Source: JAKIVR01 sp035933635 (GTDB taxonomy: Archaea > Thermoplasmatota > Thermoplasmata > Lutacidiplasmatales > UBA184). Taken from it: a stretch of 64,000 bases of DNA. The position numbers and the translations under genes were made by a program. Shown here piece after piece: positions 49,708 through 57,742 of this stretch. The stretch lies in the NCBI GenBank assembly GCA_035933635.1, contig DASYYY010000008.1, positions 62,001 to 126,000 on the forward strand, read 5' to 3'. Within the stretch, counting starts at the first letter, position 1; each line of letters opens with the position of its first letter. The notes below the pieces were generated by a model. The model saw only the letters and a list, made by a program, of their open reading frames with translations, did no database searches and was not told the origin of the DNA.

Positions 49708-50004
49708 CGTTCCTCGACGGGAGAGCGGTCCGCCGTCGTCGGCAGCGGGGCGAGCCCCGAGAGCGGGACCCGTAGGCGCGACCGCCCCAGAAGTAACCGC
49801 CTGACCGGTCGGTCACGGCCCGGAGCGCTCGAGATTCCCGTCGGGGCGGCGCAGAGTCTGCGCCTCAGTTAGGCGGGAAGGCACAAATAGGCCAACCCCG
49901 CCTATTTCTTCCGCGTGTATCCAAATTTTGCCTCATATTGCACCCCCCCGCACCGTCGCACCGGTGTGCGGTAGGCGTCGATCGATCGGTACCGGATCGT
50001 TCGG
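49708..50004. other. Long non-coding region between rps17e and the VWA operon
   Basis: About 300 nt without a gene on either strand. The left two thirds are GC-rich and unremarkable. From 49880 to 49940 the composition turns AT-rich, with CCTATTTCTT, CCAAATTTTG and CATATTG as possible TATA boxes and a pair of alternative hairpins (listed separately). The operon start codon 50005 lies 75-100 nt behind these boxes, so the transcript should have a leader, unlike most genes here. Confidence 0.55.
49871..49907. repeat. Two overlapping, mutually exclusive inverted repeats
   Basis: AAATAGG (49885-49891) pairs with CCTATTT (49901-49907). AGGCGGG (49871-49877) pairs with CCCGCCT (49897-49903). Both hairpins are perfect over 7 bp and share the bases 49901-49903, so only one can form. 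This is about 100 nt before the VWA operon and may be an operator or a leader-RNA switch. Confidence 0.5.
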
Positions 50005-51531
50005 ATGATCGACGCAGAACCGTACGCGGGTGCCCAGCCCCTCCCGCAGAAGGACCGGCACATCCTGATCCTGGACCTGTCCAAGAGCATGCTCGCCCCG
50101 TTGCCGGACACCGAGGCGCAGGGGATCGAGCAGCAGAAGATCGAGGTCGCCCGGACCGCCGTTTACCGGATCCTGGAGAACGCCGCGAACACCGGGACCT
50201 CGTTCGGATTGATCACCTTCACCGAGAACGTGCGCGTGGCGGTCCCGCTCAGCGACATCCATCGCGAGAATCTCCCGTACATCGAGGGACTGATCTCGAT
50301 GCTCCAGCCGAGCGGCCGCTCGGCCATCTGGGACGCGCTCGCCCTCGGCGCCGACCTCCTGCGCGGGATGAACGGAGGCGTGCGCGGGACGCTCGTGCTC
50401 GTCACCGACGGCTGGGACAACGCCTCGACCCGGTTCACCGTCGTCCACCCGCAGGTCCCGCAGACCAATCCCGGTCCGAGACAGAACCTCGTCGAGCACA
50501 TGCTGCCGTCGGGCTCGGAACTGACGCTGCGGGTCATTGGGATCGGCAACGGCGTCGAGCGCGACAAGGGCGTCGACTCCGCGAGCATGGGGGTCTTCAT
50601 GAGCGAGCTCAACCGCCGCGCCCTCGAGCTCGCCGCCACCGTCGCCGTCAGCTACCAGGAGGTCGTCACCGGCTCGCAGCTGTTCAGCCAGATGGTCAAC
50701 GCGTTCCTCGACGTCGGGTTCGAGGGCGTCCGCCCGCTCGAGCAGCTCCATCCGGAGGAGCTCGCGCGGCACGCCGCCAGCGCCGCGCGCGCGCTCAAGG
50801 AGCCCGAGAGCCACTCCACCCTCGGGCGGATCGCCTATCCCCACGGCGCCCCGGCCGGACCGGACGGGTCGGCCGACCCCGCCCCGCCGGCCGACGGGGC
50901 GGCGCTCGAGGTCGACGTCGTCCACGCCCCCGGTGGCGCGCCGCCGCCCTACCTGCGCGACCGGTACGGGCCCCTCGGCGTCGTGATCGAGGCCTACCTG
51001 ATGCAGGACTACGACCGGGCGCTCGATCGGCTCCAGCGCGCCCGCTCGATCCTCCCCGCCGTCACCCGGCACTACTGGGAGGCGCGGATCCAGTACGCGA
51101 AGGGCCAGGTCGTCGAGGCCGCGCGGGCGCTCCTGCTCGCTTGGGGCGAGGCCGAGCATCTCCCGCTCGAGTCGCGCGGACGGATCGTCCGGCGACTCGC
51201 GCTCTTGCAGGCCCGCATCCAGAACGACAAGGAGACCGAAACGCTGGTGCACTTCTTCGAGGAGACCGAGGCGCACCTCGCCAAGTCCGACCCGAAGTAC
51301 CGCAACCAGCTGCTGCTGCTCTTCGACCGGCTGATGGACCTGCGGAGCACCTACCAGCTGACCCGGCTCGAGGGGGACTCGGCCGCGCAGGGCGCCGCGG
51401 CCAAGCACGAGGAGGCGGTCGAGGCGATCTTCAGCCAGCTCCAGGACGCCCGCCTCGAGAACACCTCGGGCGATCCCCACATCGAGGGGGCGCTCGACTT
51501 CATCGAGATCTGTCTCGCGGAGATGCGCTAG
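50005..51531 (+). CDS. VWA-domain protein, first gene of VWA/GTPase/coiled-coil operon
   Basis: 508 residues. The VWA domain starts at once: 'RHILILDLSKSMLAP' gives the MIDAS Asp24-x-Ser26-x-Ser28, 'SFGLITFTENVRVAVPLSD' and 'GRSAIWDALALGADLLRGM' follow (conserved Thr not clearly placed), and 'TLVLVTDGWDNAS' gives the MIDAS Asp. The rest (about residues 230-508) is helical, with TPR-like parts ('YLMQDYDRALDRLQRARSIL', 'YAKGQVVEAARALLLAWGEA'). VWA domains bind partners through a metal ion; with the next genes it likely forms a complex. It ends 17 nt before the GTPase gene. Confidence 0.85.
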   Translation: MIDAEPYAGAQPLPQKDRHILILDLSKSMLAPLPDTEAQGIEQQKIEVARTAVYRILENAANTGTSFGLITFTENVRVAVPLSDIHRENLPYIEGLISMLQPSGRSAIWDALALGADLLRGMNGGVRGTLVLVTDGWDNASTRFTVVHPQVPQTNPGPRQNLVEHMLPSGSELTLRVIGIGNGVERDKGVDSASMGVFMSELNRRALELAATVAVSYQEVVTGSQLFSQMVNAFLDVGFEGVRPLEQLHPEELARHAASAARALKEPESHSTLGRIAYPHGAPAGPDGSADPAPPADGAALEVDVVHAPGGAPPPYLRDRYGPLGVVIEAYLMQDYDRALDRLQRARSILPAVTRHYWEARIQYAKGQVVEAARALLLAWGEAEHLPLESRGRIVRRLALLQARIQNDKETETLVHFFEETEAHLAKSDPKYRNQLLLLFDRLMDLRSTYQLTRLEGDSAAQGAAAKHEEAVEAIFSQLQDARLENTSGDPHIEGALDFIEICLAEMR

Positions 51532-51548
51532 GAGGAACTCACCGACCG

Positions 51549-52721
51549 ATGCCCGTGACCAAGACCGCCAAGACCCGGACGAAGGGACCGGCGAAGAAAC
51601 GCGAGGAGAAGGGACCGGCGGCCGACGCCGCCCGGATCGCCGTCGTCGGGATACCCGCGTCGGGGAAGACGACCTATTTCCGATTCCTGTCCGGTCACTT
51701 CGGCCTGAACCTCCCCGTCGTCTATGTCCCGGCGCGTACGGGGGCGCTGCCGCTACCGCTCTACGGAGACCTCGACACCGAGGTCGTGCTCGAGGAGACC
51801 ACCTACGAGACGACCGACCCCAACGACCCCGAGGGCGGGCTCGACACGACAACGCGCTACTACGTCAACAAACCGATGGAGGACAAGCGCAAGCTCTGGG
51901 TCGAGCTCGCCGCCGGGCGCGAGGAGCAGGGGGTACTGACGAAGTACCCGCTCCCGACGAAGTTCAACCAGTTCGTCGAGATGAAGATGCACTTCCGCTA
52001 CGGCACCGAGAACGGCGGGGGGCCGACGAGCCGCCCGATGATCCTCCACACCATCGACGAGGCCGGCGGGATCATCTCCGACTACTTCACCTACGACCGA
52101 CTCTGGCTCGATTCCGTGGACAAGGAGGTCGAGGAGCGGAGCTGCCGGGTCATCCCCCACTTCGATTCCTGGCGGCCGGACCGACGGGACCTCTGGCGTC
52201 GCGGGCTGACGCTCTTGGGCCACTTCGTCTGCGAGGCCGACGGGATCGTGCTGCTGCTGTCGCCGGCGCTCCCGTCGCTGCGCGACCAGGCCCAGCAGGT
52301 CAACCTCGCCCGGGGCGTGTTCAAGTACTGCCGCCAGAACAACATCCCGCTCGTGCTCGCCATCTCCAAGGCCGACCGGCTGAGGGACTTCTACAACGAG
52401 GTCGAGCATTCGGTCAAGGAGCGCGGCTACGAGAGCCACTTCGACCCCTACGACTTCCTTGTCTCCAAGGACGGCGCCGGCATGGGCACGATCCTCGCCG
52501 CCAACGAAGGTCGCGGGATCTCGGCCAAGGAGGACGTCTTCCTGATCTCGTCGGCGGTCTCGAGCGGCGAGGGCGTCCCGATGCTGCTCAACGACGCCTC
52601 GCTCTTCCCCCAGTCCAACGGCGGCGAGGTGCCGGGGGTGCCGGTGATGGTCAACACGACGCTCCCGCTCGCGCGGGTCTGCGAACGCGTCCTGGAGAAG
52701 CGCGCGACCCGCGGTGGGTGA
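51549..52721 (+). CDS. P-loop GTPase-like protein
   Basis: 390 residues from ATG 51549, preceded by AGGAGG. After a Lys-rich start, the P-loop is 'IAVVGIPASGKTTYFRFLSG' (G34-x4-GKTT). The switch-II-like motif is 'MILHTIDEAGGIISDYF', and 'IPLVLAISKADRLRDFYNEV' carries the guanine-specificity sequence in the form S-K-A-D, with 'VFLISSAVSSGEG' as the last G-motif. The middle insertion (about residues 75-160) is unusual. It belongs to the TRAFAC-like GTPases that occur in multi-gene bacterial and archaeal systems. The stop overlaps the start of the coiled-coil gene. Confidence 0.8.
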   Translation: MPVTKTAKTRTKGPAKKREEKGPAADAARIAVVGIPASGKTTYFRFLSGHFGLNLPVVYVPARTGALPLPLYGDLDTEVVLEETTYETTDPNDPEGGLDTTTRYYVNKPMEDKRKLWVELAAGREEQGVLTKYPLPTKFNQFVEMKMHFRYGTENGGGPTSRPMILHTIDEAGGIISDYFTYDRLWLDSVDKEVEERSCRVIPHFDSWRPDRRDLWRRGLTLLGHFVCEADGIVLLLSPALPSLRDQAQQVNLARGVFKYCRQNNIPLVLAISKADRLRDFYNEVEHSVKERGYESHFDPYDFLVSKDGAGMGTILAANEGRGISAKEDVFLISSAVSSGEGVPMLLNDASLFPQSNGGEVPGVPVMVNTTLPLARVCERVLEKRATRGG

Positions 52722-55700
52722 TGGCGAGCCCGGCCGAGGCGGAGGGACGCACGTCCCCGACGGAACCGTTCGTCGCGCGGGAGGTCGCACCGGCCGGCCC
52801 GGTCGCGGTCGTCTGGTGCCGCCAGGTCGACAACGAGGCCGAGAGTCCCGGCTACACGACCGTCCCGGAGGACTTCCCCGGTCGGCGCGAGACGCTCGAT
52901 CTCATCCGGCTCGTCGGAAATCTCACGGTCAACGTCGCCGACACCCACGACTACTGGACCCCCGGGCCGCCGCAGGCCCTGTCCTACTACCCGAACCTGT
53001 TCCTGTATCCCGCCTACGGGGGCCGCTACACCTGCGTCGGACGGATGTTCCTCTCGACGGAGGACCGCCCCCGGCTCGGGATGAAGACCCTCGTCCTCGA
53101 CACCTCCCAACTGCTGGCGACCGGTGAGTTCGGCACCTCGGTGCTCCGCTGGCACGCCACCATGGCCGGCGGCCGCGGCGACGGCCGCAAGCCCCCCGTC
53201 CCGGACCCCAACCTCTACGCGATCCTCGGAGAGGGGTTCCTGTTCCACCGGGGCTCGACCGAGCCGGTCGTGGCCATCGCCTCGGGCGAGTGGGACGCCT
53301 CGAGGGAGGTCCTCAACGAGCTGATCCGGGTCCTCCCCGCCTCGTTGCTCATGCTCGGGGCCGTTCTCGCCTTCCCCTACTTCCTCCCCCAGCCCAAGAC
53401 CAACCTGCACGAGCTGGCCGAGCAGATCCCGCTCGCCGTGGCGCTGATGCGTATCCCCTCCGCCGAGGCGGTCGGCGACCGGCACAAGAAGCGCCTGCAG
53501 AGCTGGGACTCGGCGGCGGTGGGCTTCCGCAACCTGACCGACGGGGTCCCGAGCCCCGGGCGCGCCAAGGACTCCGTTCCCCTCGTCCTTCAGTACGTGC
53601 GCGACCACAACTCGGCGCGTCTGACCCCCATCGTCCAGCGCGTCGACCTCGTCGAGCTCCCCAAGCTGCGGGCGCTGGTCGGCGACCCCGAGCGCCAGGC
53701 CGGCAAGGAACGCCGCAAGGAGATGTGGCGGATCGGCACGGCGATGGAGAGCGCCGCGCTGCTGCTGCAGAAGAGCCGCGGTCGTCACGCCCCGGTCAGC
53801 GCGGAGACGTCCAAGCGCGCCCAGGAGTACCTTCGGGCCACGGTGCCCCCGACCGAGTCGGTGGCGCCGGCGGCCCGTGCCGGAGCGACCGCCCTCGAGG
53901 CCGGGGCGGCGACGCCCTCTTCCCATCCGTCGTGGTTGGCCAAGAACAGCGACCTCCCCGCGTCGGCCCCTCGACGCGCCGAGGCGGTTCCGATCCCGGT
54001 GGGCGACGACCCCTCGCTCCAGAGCACGGCCCCCCCTTCCCCGGTCGCGCCCGCGCCCAACCCGAGCGCGCCAGCGATCCGTGGACCGACGGTCGCCGCG
54101 CCCCTCCCCACACCGCCGGCGCCTCCGGCGGCCGGTGGACGGGGGGTCGATGCGGGCTGGATCTCCCGCGAGGTCGAGGCCTCGGTCGGGCGGCACCTGC
54201 CCGGCCAGATCGAGCGGGCCGAGGAGGACCTCCTGCGCCGCCTGGCCAACGAGATCGAGTCGGCGGTGGCCGACGAGGTCAACCGGCGCCTCGACGCCGT
54301 GGCGGAGACCCGGCTCAAGGCGCTCCTGGCGCCGACCGAGACCCGATTCAACCAGATGCTCGCCGCGTTGGACGCCCGTTGGGACGAGAAGCTCCGGGGC
54401 CGCCTTGCGGCCGCGAACGCCTCCCCTCCCCCCGAGTGGCGGGCGGGCATCGAAGACGCACTGGGTCTGAAGATCGCTGCGCAGGACGAGACGCAAGGGA
54501 AGCGCCTCGAGGAGTCCCGCCTCATTCTTCTCAGCAAGATCGCCGAACTGGAACGCGCCGGCAACGCCCAGCTCACCGGGGTCCTCGCGAGCACCGAAGG
54601 CCGACTGAGGGACTCGATCCCGGGCACCGTGGGTGCGGAGATCGATCGTCGACTTCGCCCGGCGATCGAGCGGGAGCTCGGCGACTCCCCCCGCGGGGAC
54701 AAGGGGCTCCTCGCCGCCAAGGTCGACGAGATGGTGCGGCGTGAGGTCCAGGTCGCCACCGAGCGGTTCGGCCGCTCCCTCGCCGAGGCCGACGCCCGGT
54801 TCCAGGAACGCCTCGCCACTTACCAGTCGGCGAACGCGCCGCTGTCGGCCAAGGCGATCGAGAGCCTCCAGCCGCTACTGAACCGTCGCATCGCCGAGCT
54901 CCAGGAGACCGAGCACGAAGCGATCGAGGGCCTCCGCCAGGACCTCGGCGCACGGGAAGCGGGCGAACGCGCCGCCCTCGCCGCCGTGCTCGATGGACAA
55001 CTCCGCGACTCGGCCAACCAGGAGGCCGGCGCGCGCTCCGAGCTCGAGGCACGCCTGCGGCAGTCGCTCGAGGCGCGGATCGTCGACGCGGAGGGACGCC
55101 GGCCGAAGGAGCTGCGCGAGCTCGAACTGAAGCTGAGCGCGCTGTTGGAGGCCCGGATCAAGGAAGCCGAGTCCAAGTCGCTCGCCGTGGTCCGCGACCT
55201 CGAGACCCGCACCTGGCTCAACGCGGAGAAGGCCTCCGGGGAGTACGACGGACGCCTGGCCAAGACGCTGGAGACCCGATTCGCCGAGGCCCGCGAGGCC
55301 CAGGCTCACGCCAACGCCGACCTCCAGGTCCGATTGCAGTCCTACTCCGACCAGAAGCTCCGCGAGGCCGAAGAGCACCTCCGCGGCACCACCGTCGAGC
55401 TGCTGGCGCGCATGCGGCGCGACGTCGACGCGGCGGTCGCGCGCGTCCCCGATGCCGCGCGGCTCGAGGCCATGGTCAAGGAGCGGCTGACCCGGAGCGC
55501 CGAGGGTGTCCGGGCCGAAGTGCAGCTCCTGCTCGATTCCCGGCTCGCCGAGGCCGAGGAGCGGGTCCGCCAGGCCGAGGCCGATGCGCTCGCCCGGTTC
55601 GACCAGCTCGAGCGGGCGTTCAAGGACCACACCGCCGAGCTGCTCAAGACCGAGGACAAGCTCCGCCGCGAACTCGATGGGGTCGACCAGAAGATCCTCG

Positions 55701-56113
55701 CGATGTCCGACCGGCTGCTGCCGGTCGTGCGCAAGACCTGGTTGAAGGTCGCCGAGCTCGAGAAGAGCCCGGGCGCGCCCGGGGACATCGAGCCCAAGCT
55801 CGCCCAAGTGCGCCGCGAGTTCAAGGACGAGGTGCGCCGGCTCGACGGTGAGGTCGCCGACCGGACGCGGGACATCCGCGAGCGGATGGAGACGACCATC
55901 GCCCACCAGGGGAAGGTCTGGCTCACGCTCATCCGGCAGCTCTCTCAACTGACCGAGGACCGGCGCAGCAACCAGGGCGTACCCTTCCCGCCGCTGGCCG
56001 CGGGACCGATCATCTCCCCCGAGGAGGTCGGCGAGGCGGACGACGACGAGGAGCCGGAAGCTCCCCCTCCGCGCCGGCTTCGGCGTGCGGGGCGCGCCGG
56101 AGCCTCACGGTAG
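52718..56113 (+). CDS. Large coiled-coil protein of VWA/GTPase operon (GAP1-like arrangement)
   Basis: 1131 residues, ATG overlapping the GTPase stop. Residues about 25-380 form a globular domain ('VVWCRQVDNEAESPGYTTVP', 'NLFLYPAYGGRYTCVGRMFL', 'EPVVAIASGEWDASREVLNE', 'LMLGAVLAFPYFLPQPKTNL') that I do not recognise. A Pro-rich linker (about 400-480) leads to about 550 residues of continuous coiled coil. That part has patterns such as 'RLKALLAPTETRFNQMLAAL' and 'EAREAQAHANADLQVRLQSY', many repeating every 11-15 residues, ending in an acidic/Pro tail. In described bacterial GTPase systems a large GTPase-associated protein stands beside the GTPase and VWA genes; the analogy is by order, not by proven homology. 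Confidence 0.75.
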   Translation: MMASPAEAEGRTSPTEPFVAREVAPAGPVAVVWCRQVDNEAESPGYTTVPEDFPGRRETLDLIRLVGNLTVNVADTHDYWTPGPPQALSYYPNLFLYPAYGGRYTCVGRMFLSTEDRPRLGMKTLVLDTSQLLATGEFGTSVLRWHATMAGGRGDGRKPPVPDPNLYAILGEGFLFHRGSTEPVVAIASGEWDASREVLNELIRVLPASLLMLGAVLAFPYFLPQPKTNLHELAEQIPLAVALMRIPSAEAVGDRHKKRLQSWDSAAVGFRNLTDGVPSPGRAKDSVPLVLQYVRDHNSARLTPIVQRVDLVELPKLRALVGDPERQAGKERRKEMWRIGTAMESAALLLQKSRGRHAPVSAETSKRAQEYLRATVPPTESVAPAARAGATALEAGAATPSSHPSWLAKNSDLPASAPRRAEAVPIPVGDDPSLQSTAPPSPVAPAPNPSAPAIRGPTVAAPLPTPPAPPAAGGRGVDAGWISREVEASVGRHLPGQIERAEEDLLRRLANEIESAVADEVNRRLDAVAETRLKALLAPTETRFNQMLAALDARWDEKLRGRLAAANASPPPEWRAGIEDALGLKIAAQDETQGKRLEESRLILLSKIAELERAGNAQLTGVLASTEGRLRDSIPGTVGAEIDRRLRPAIERELGDSPRGDKGLLAAKVDEMVRREVQVATERFGRSLAEADARFQERLATYQSANAPLSAKAIESLQPLLNRRIAELQETEHEAIEGLRQDLGAREAGERAALAAVLDGQLRDSANQEAGARSELEARLRQSLEARIVDAEGRRPKELRELELKLSALLEARIKEAESKSLAVVRDLETRTWLNAEKASGEYDGRLAKTLETRFAEAREAQAHANADLQVRLQSYSDQKLREAEEHLRGTTVELLARMRRDVDAAVARVPDAARLEAMVKERLTRSAEGVRAEVQLLLDSRLAEAEERVRQAEADALARFDQLERAFKDHTAELLKTEDKLRRELDGVDQKILAMSDRLLPVVRKTWLKVAELEKSPGAPGDIEPKLAQVRREFKDEVRRLDGEVADRTRDIRERMETTIAHQGKVWLTLIRQLSQLTEDRRSNQGVPFPPLAAGPIISPEEVGEADDDEEPEAPPPRRLRRAGRAGASR

Positions 56114-56259
56114 GGCGCTCGGCACGACGAGCGCTACCCGAGGGACATCCCGGAGCGCGGGCTCCGTAGCGTCCCGGCGCTCCCCTGGTCGAGGGAGGCG
56201 ATCCGGTCGCATCCAACGACCACAATCGCTATCGCCCGTCGCCCGGTTGCAATGCCTCC

Positions 56260-56457
56260 GTGAGCGATCTCGACGACCACCGTCACTGCAAGGTCTGCGG
56301 CAAGGTCGTCGATCCGCAGGACGAGTTCTGCTCCAAAGGCTGCCGCCGCAAGCGCGACGAGCAGCTGCAGAATCGGCGGAACCTGACCTACCTGATCTAC
56401 GCGAGCATCGCGTTCGTGATCCTGATCACGGTGCTATCTTCGGCGGGCCGGCTGTAG
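56260..56457 (+). CDS. DUF2116-type zinc-ribbon membrane protein
   Basis: 65 residues from GTG. 'HCKVCGKVVDPQDEFCSKGCRRK' is the metal site, directly followed by a basic stretch and one transmembrane helix 'YLIYASIAFVILITVLSSAG'. This small archaeal family is often found near translation or membrane-biogenesis genes; role unknown. GCTATCGC about 29 nt upstream could serve as promoter. The coaD gene starts 4 nt after its stop. Confidence 0.8.
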   Translation: MSDLDDHRHCKVCGKVVDPQDEFCSKGCRRKRDEQLQNRRNLTYLIYASIAFVILITVLSSAGRL

Positions 56458-56461
56458 GCGG

Positions 56462-57100
56462 ATGAACGCGCGATCTCCTCGCCCGGGAGGGTCGCGCCGC
56501 CGAGCCCGAGAGGCCGTCCTCGGGGGTACCTTCGACCACCTCCATGCGGGGCACCGGGCGCTGCTTGCCGCGGCGTTCGCGTCCGCCGACCGCGTGGGGA
56601 TCGGACTGACGACCGCTGCGTACTTGCGACGGCATCCCAAACCGCAGGGAGCCGCGATCCTCGCCTACGGCCGCCGCCGCCGAGAGCTCGGTCGGTTCCT
56701 CCGGAGTCGCTGGTCGCAGAACCGGTGGTACATCGCCCCGCTGAACGATACGTGGGGACGCTCGGTCGAGCCCGGTCCCGACCTCATCGTCGCCACCCCG
56801 GATACCCGTGCGGGCGTTCGCTCGGTCAACGCCGAGCGTCGCCGTCGGGGTCTGGCAGCTCTTCGGGTACGGTGGGTGCCGCTCGTCATGGCCGAAGACC
56901 ACCACCCCATTGCTTCGCGGCGGATCCGCGCTCGGGAGATCGACGCGGAGGGTCGGTCCTCGGGGTCGAAGAAGGCGGCTGCTCCCTCGCCCGCTTCTCC
57001 CCGCGCACGGCCGCCGAAGGCTCGCCGTCCGGGCGTCCCCCGCACGCGGCGGGTCCGACCTCGGCGAACTCCCGGGGCCATGGTCTCCTCGAAAGATTGA
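56462..57100 (+). CDS. coaD: Archaeal phosphopantetheine adenylyltransferase
   Basis: 212 residues. 'AVLGGTFDHLHAGHRALLAAAF' contains the H-x-G-H nucleotide-binding motif of the cytidylyltransferase-like fold, and 'HPIASRRIRAREID' is the 'S.RIR.G.ID' motif, here with Ala before Ser and Arg in place of Gly. It makes dephospho-CoA from phosphopantetheine and ATP. The archaeal enzyme is about 150-160 residues; this one has about 55 extra, Pro/Arg/Lys-rich C-terminal residues (SKKAAAPSPASPRARPPKAR), which look disordered. Confidence 0.87.
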   Translation: MNARSPRPGGSRRRAREAVLGGTFDHLHAGHRALLAAAFASADRVGIGLTTAAYLRRHPKPQGAAILAYGRRRRELGRFLRSRWSQNRWYIAPLNDTWGRSVEPGPDLIVATPDTRAGVRSVNAERRRRGLAALRVRWVPLVMAEDHHPIASRRIRAREIDAEGRSSGSKKAAAPSPASPRARPPKARRPGVPRTRRVRPRRTPGAMVSSKD

Positions 57101-57127
57101 AGGCCGCGACCTCACTCGAGCACTCCG

Positions 57128-57349
57128 ATGGAAACCTACCTCCGGGTCACCTTCCATAGCGAGGGGGCCAAGCCCACCGAGGTCGCCGATCGGCTCGTCG
57201 GCTTCGGGTTCGTCCCGACCCAGGGGAACTACGATTTCGTCTACGATTGGAAGACGAGCGCCACGACCGATCAGGTCCTGGACCTGGGCGACGAGGTAAG
57301 CCGCCTGCTCCGGGGGTACCGCGTGCTGTTCGAGATCGAGACGGTTTAG
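57128..57349 (+). CDS. Small conserved-looking protein, hypothetical
   Basis: 73 residues: 'YLRVTFHSEGAKPTEVADRL', 'GFGFVPTQGNYDFVYDW', 'DQVLDLGDEVSRLLRGYRVL' and 'FEIETV'. The alternating strand-helix-strand-helix-strand order suggests a ferredoxin-like fold. Good codon use and even composition argue for a real gene. Function unknown; it lies between coaD and a DUF5611 gene. Confidence 0.7.
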   Translation: METYLRVTFHSEGAKPTEVADRLVGFGFVPTQGNYDFVYDWKTSATTDQVLDLGDEVSRLLRGYRVLFEIETV

Positions 57350-57397
57350 CCCGCCCCGCCCCTTCAACCTTAAGTCGCGCTCGCCGGTGGATTCGAC

Positions 57398-57739
57398 GTG
57401 GTGCAACGGTACCCGGTCCGGGCCAGTTCGCGTCCGAGGCTCCGGGAGGAGGAGCTCGCCCGACTGTGCCGCGAGCATTTTGGTGCCGGTGAGGCCGAAG
57501 GGAGCGCCGTGCGCGTTTCCTACGGGGCACTGGCCGGGATGAAGGTCTGGGCCGATGGCAAGGAGCTCGCCGTGGAGGTCACCATGAACCCCAAGGTCGA
57601 GGAGGCGGTCGCCCAGGAGACGATCCGGCGGTACAACCGGTTCCTCGAGGACGTCACGGGGTACAGCGCGAAGGAACGCGCTTCCCGGCTGCGCAAGGCG
57701 GCCACCAAAGGCGCCACGAAGGGCGAAGGCAAGGAGTAG
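57398..57739 (+). CDS. DUF5611-like protein
   Basis: 113 residues from GTG 57398, 27 nt after the box CTTAAG. 'LREEELARLCREHFGAGEAEGSAVRVSYGALAGMKVWADGKELAVEV' and 'ETIRRYNRFLEDVTGYSAKER' look like the archaeal DUF5611 family, which has no known function. The C-terminus is a short basic tail (AATKGATKGEGKE). Next gene starts 3 nt after its stop. Confidence 0.65.
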   Translation: MVQRYPVRASSRPRLREEELARLCREHFGAGEAEGSAVRVSYGALAGMKVWADGKELAVEVTMNPKVEEAVAQETIRRYNRFLEDVTGYSAKERASRLRKAATKGATKGEGKE

Positions 57740-57742
57740 TCG

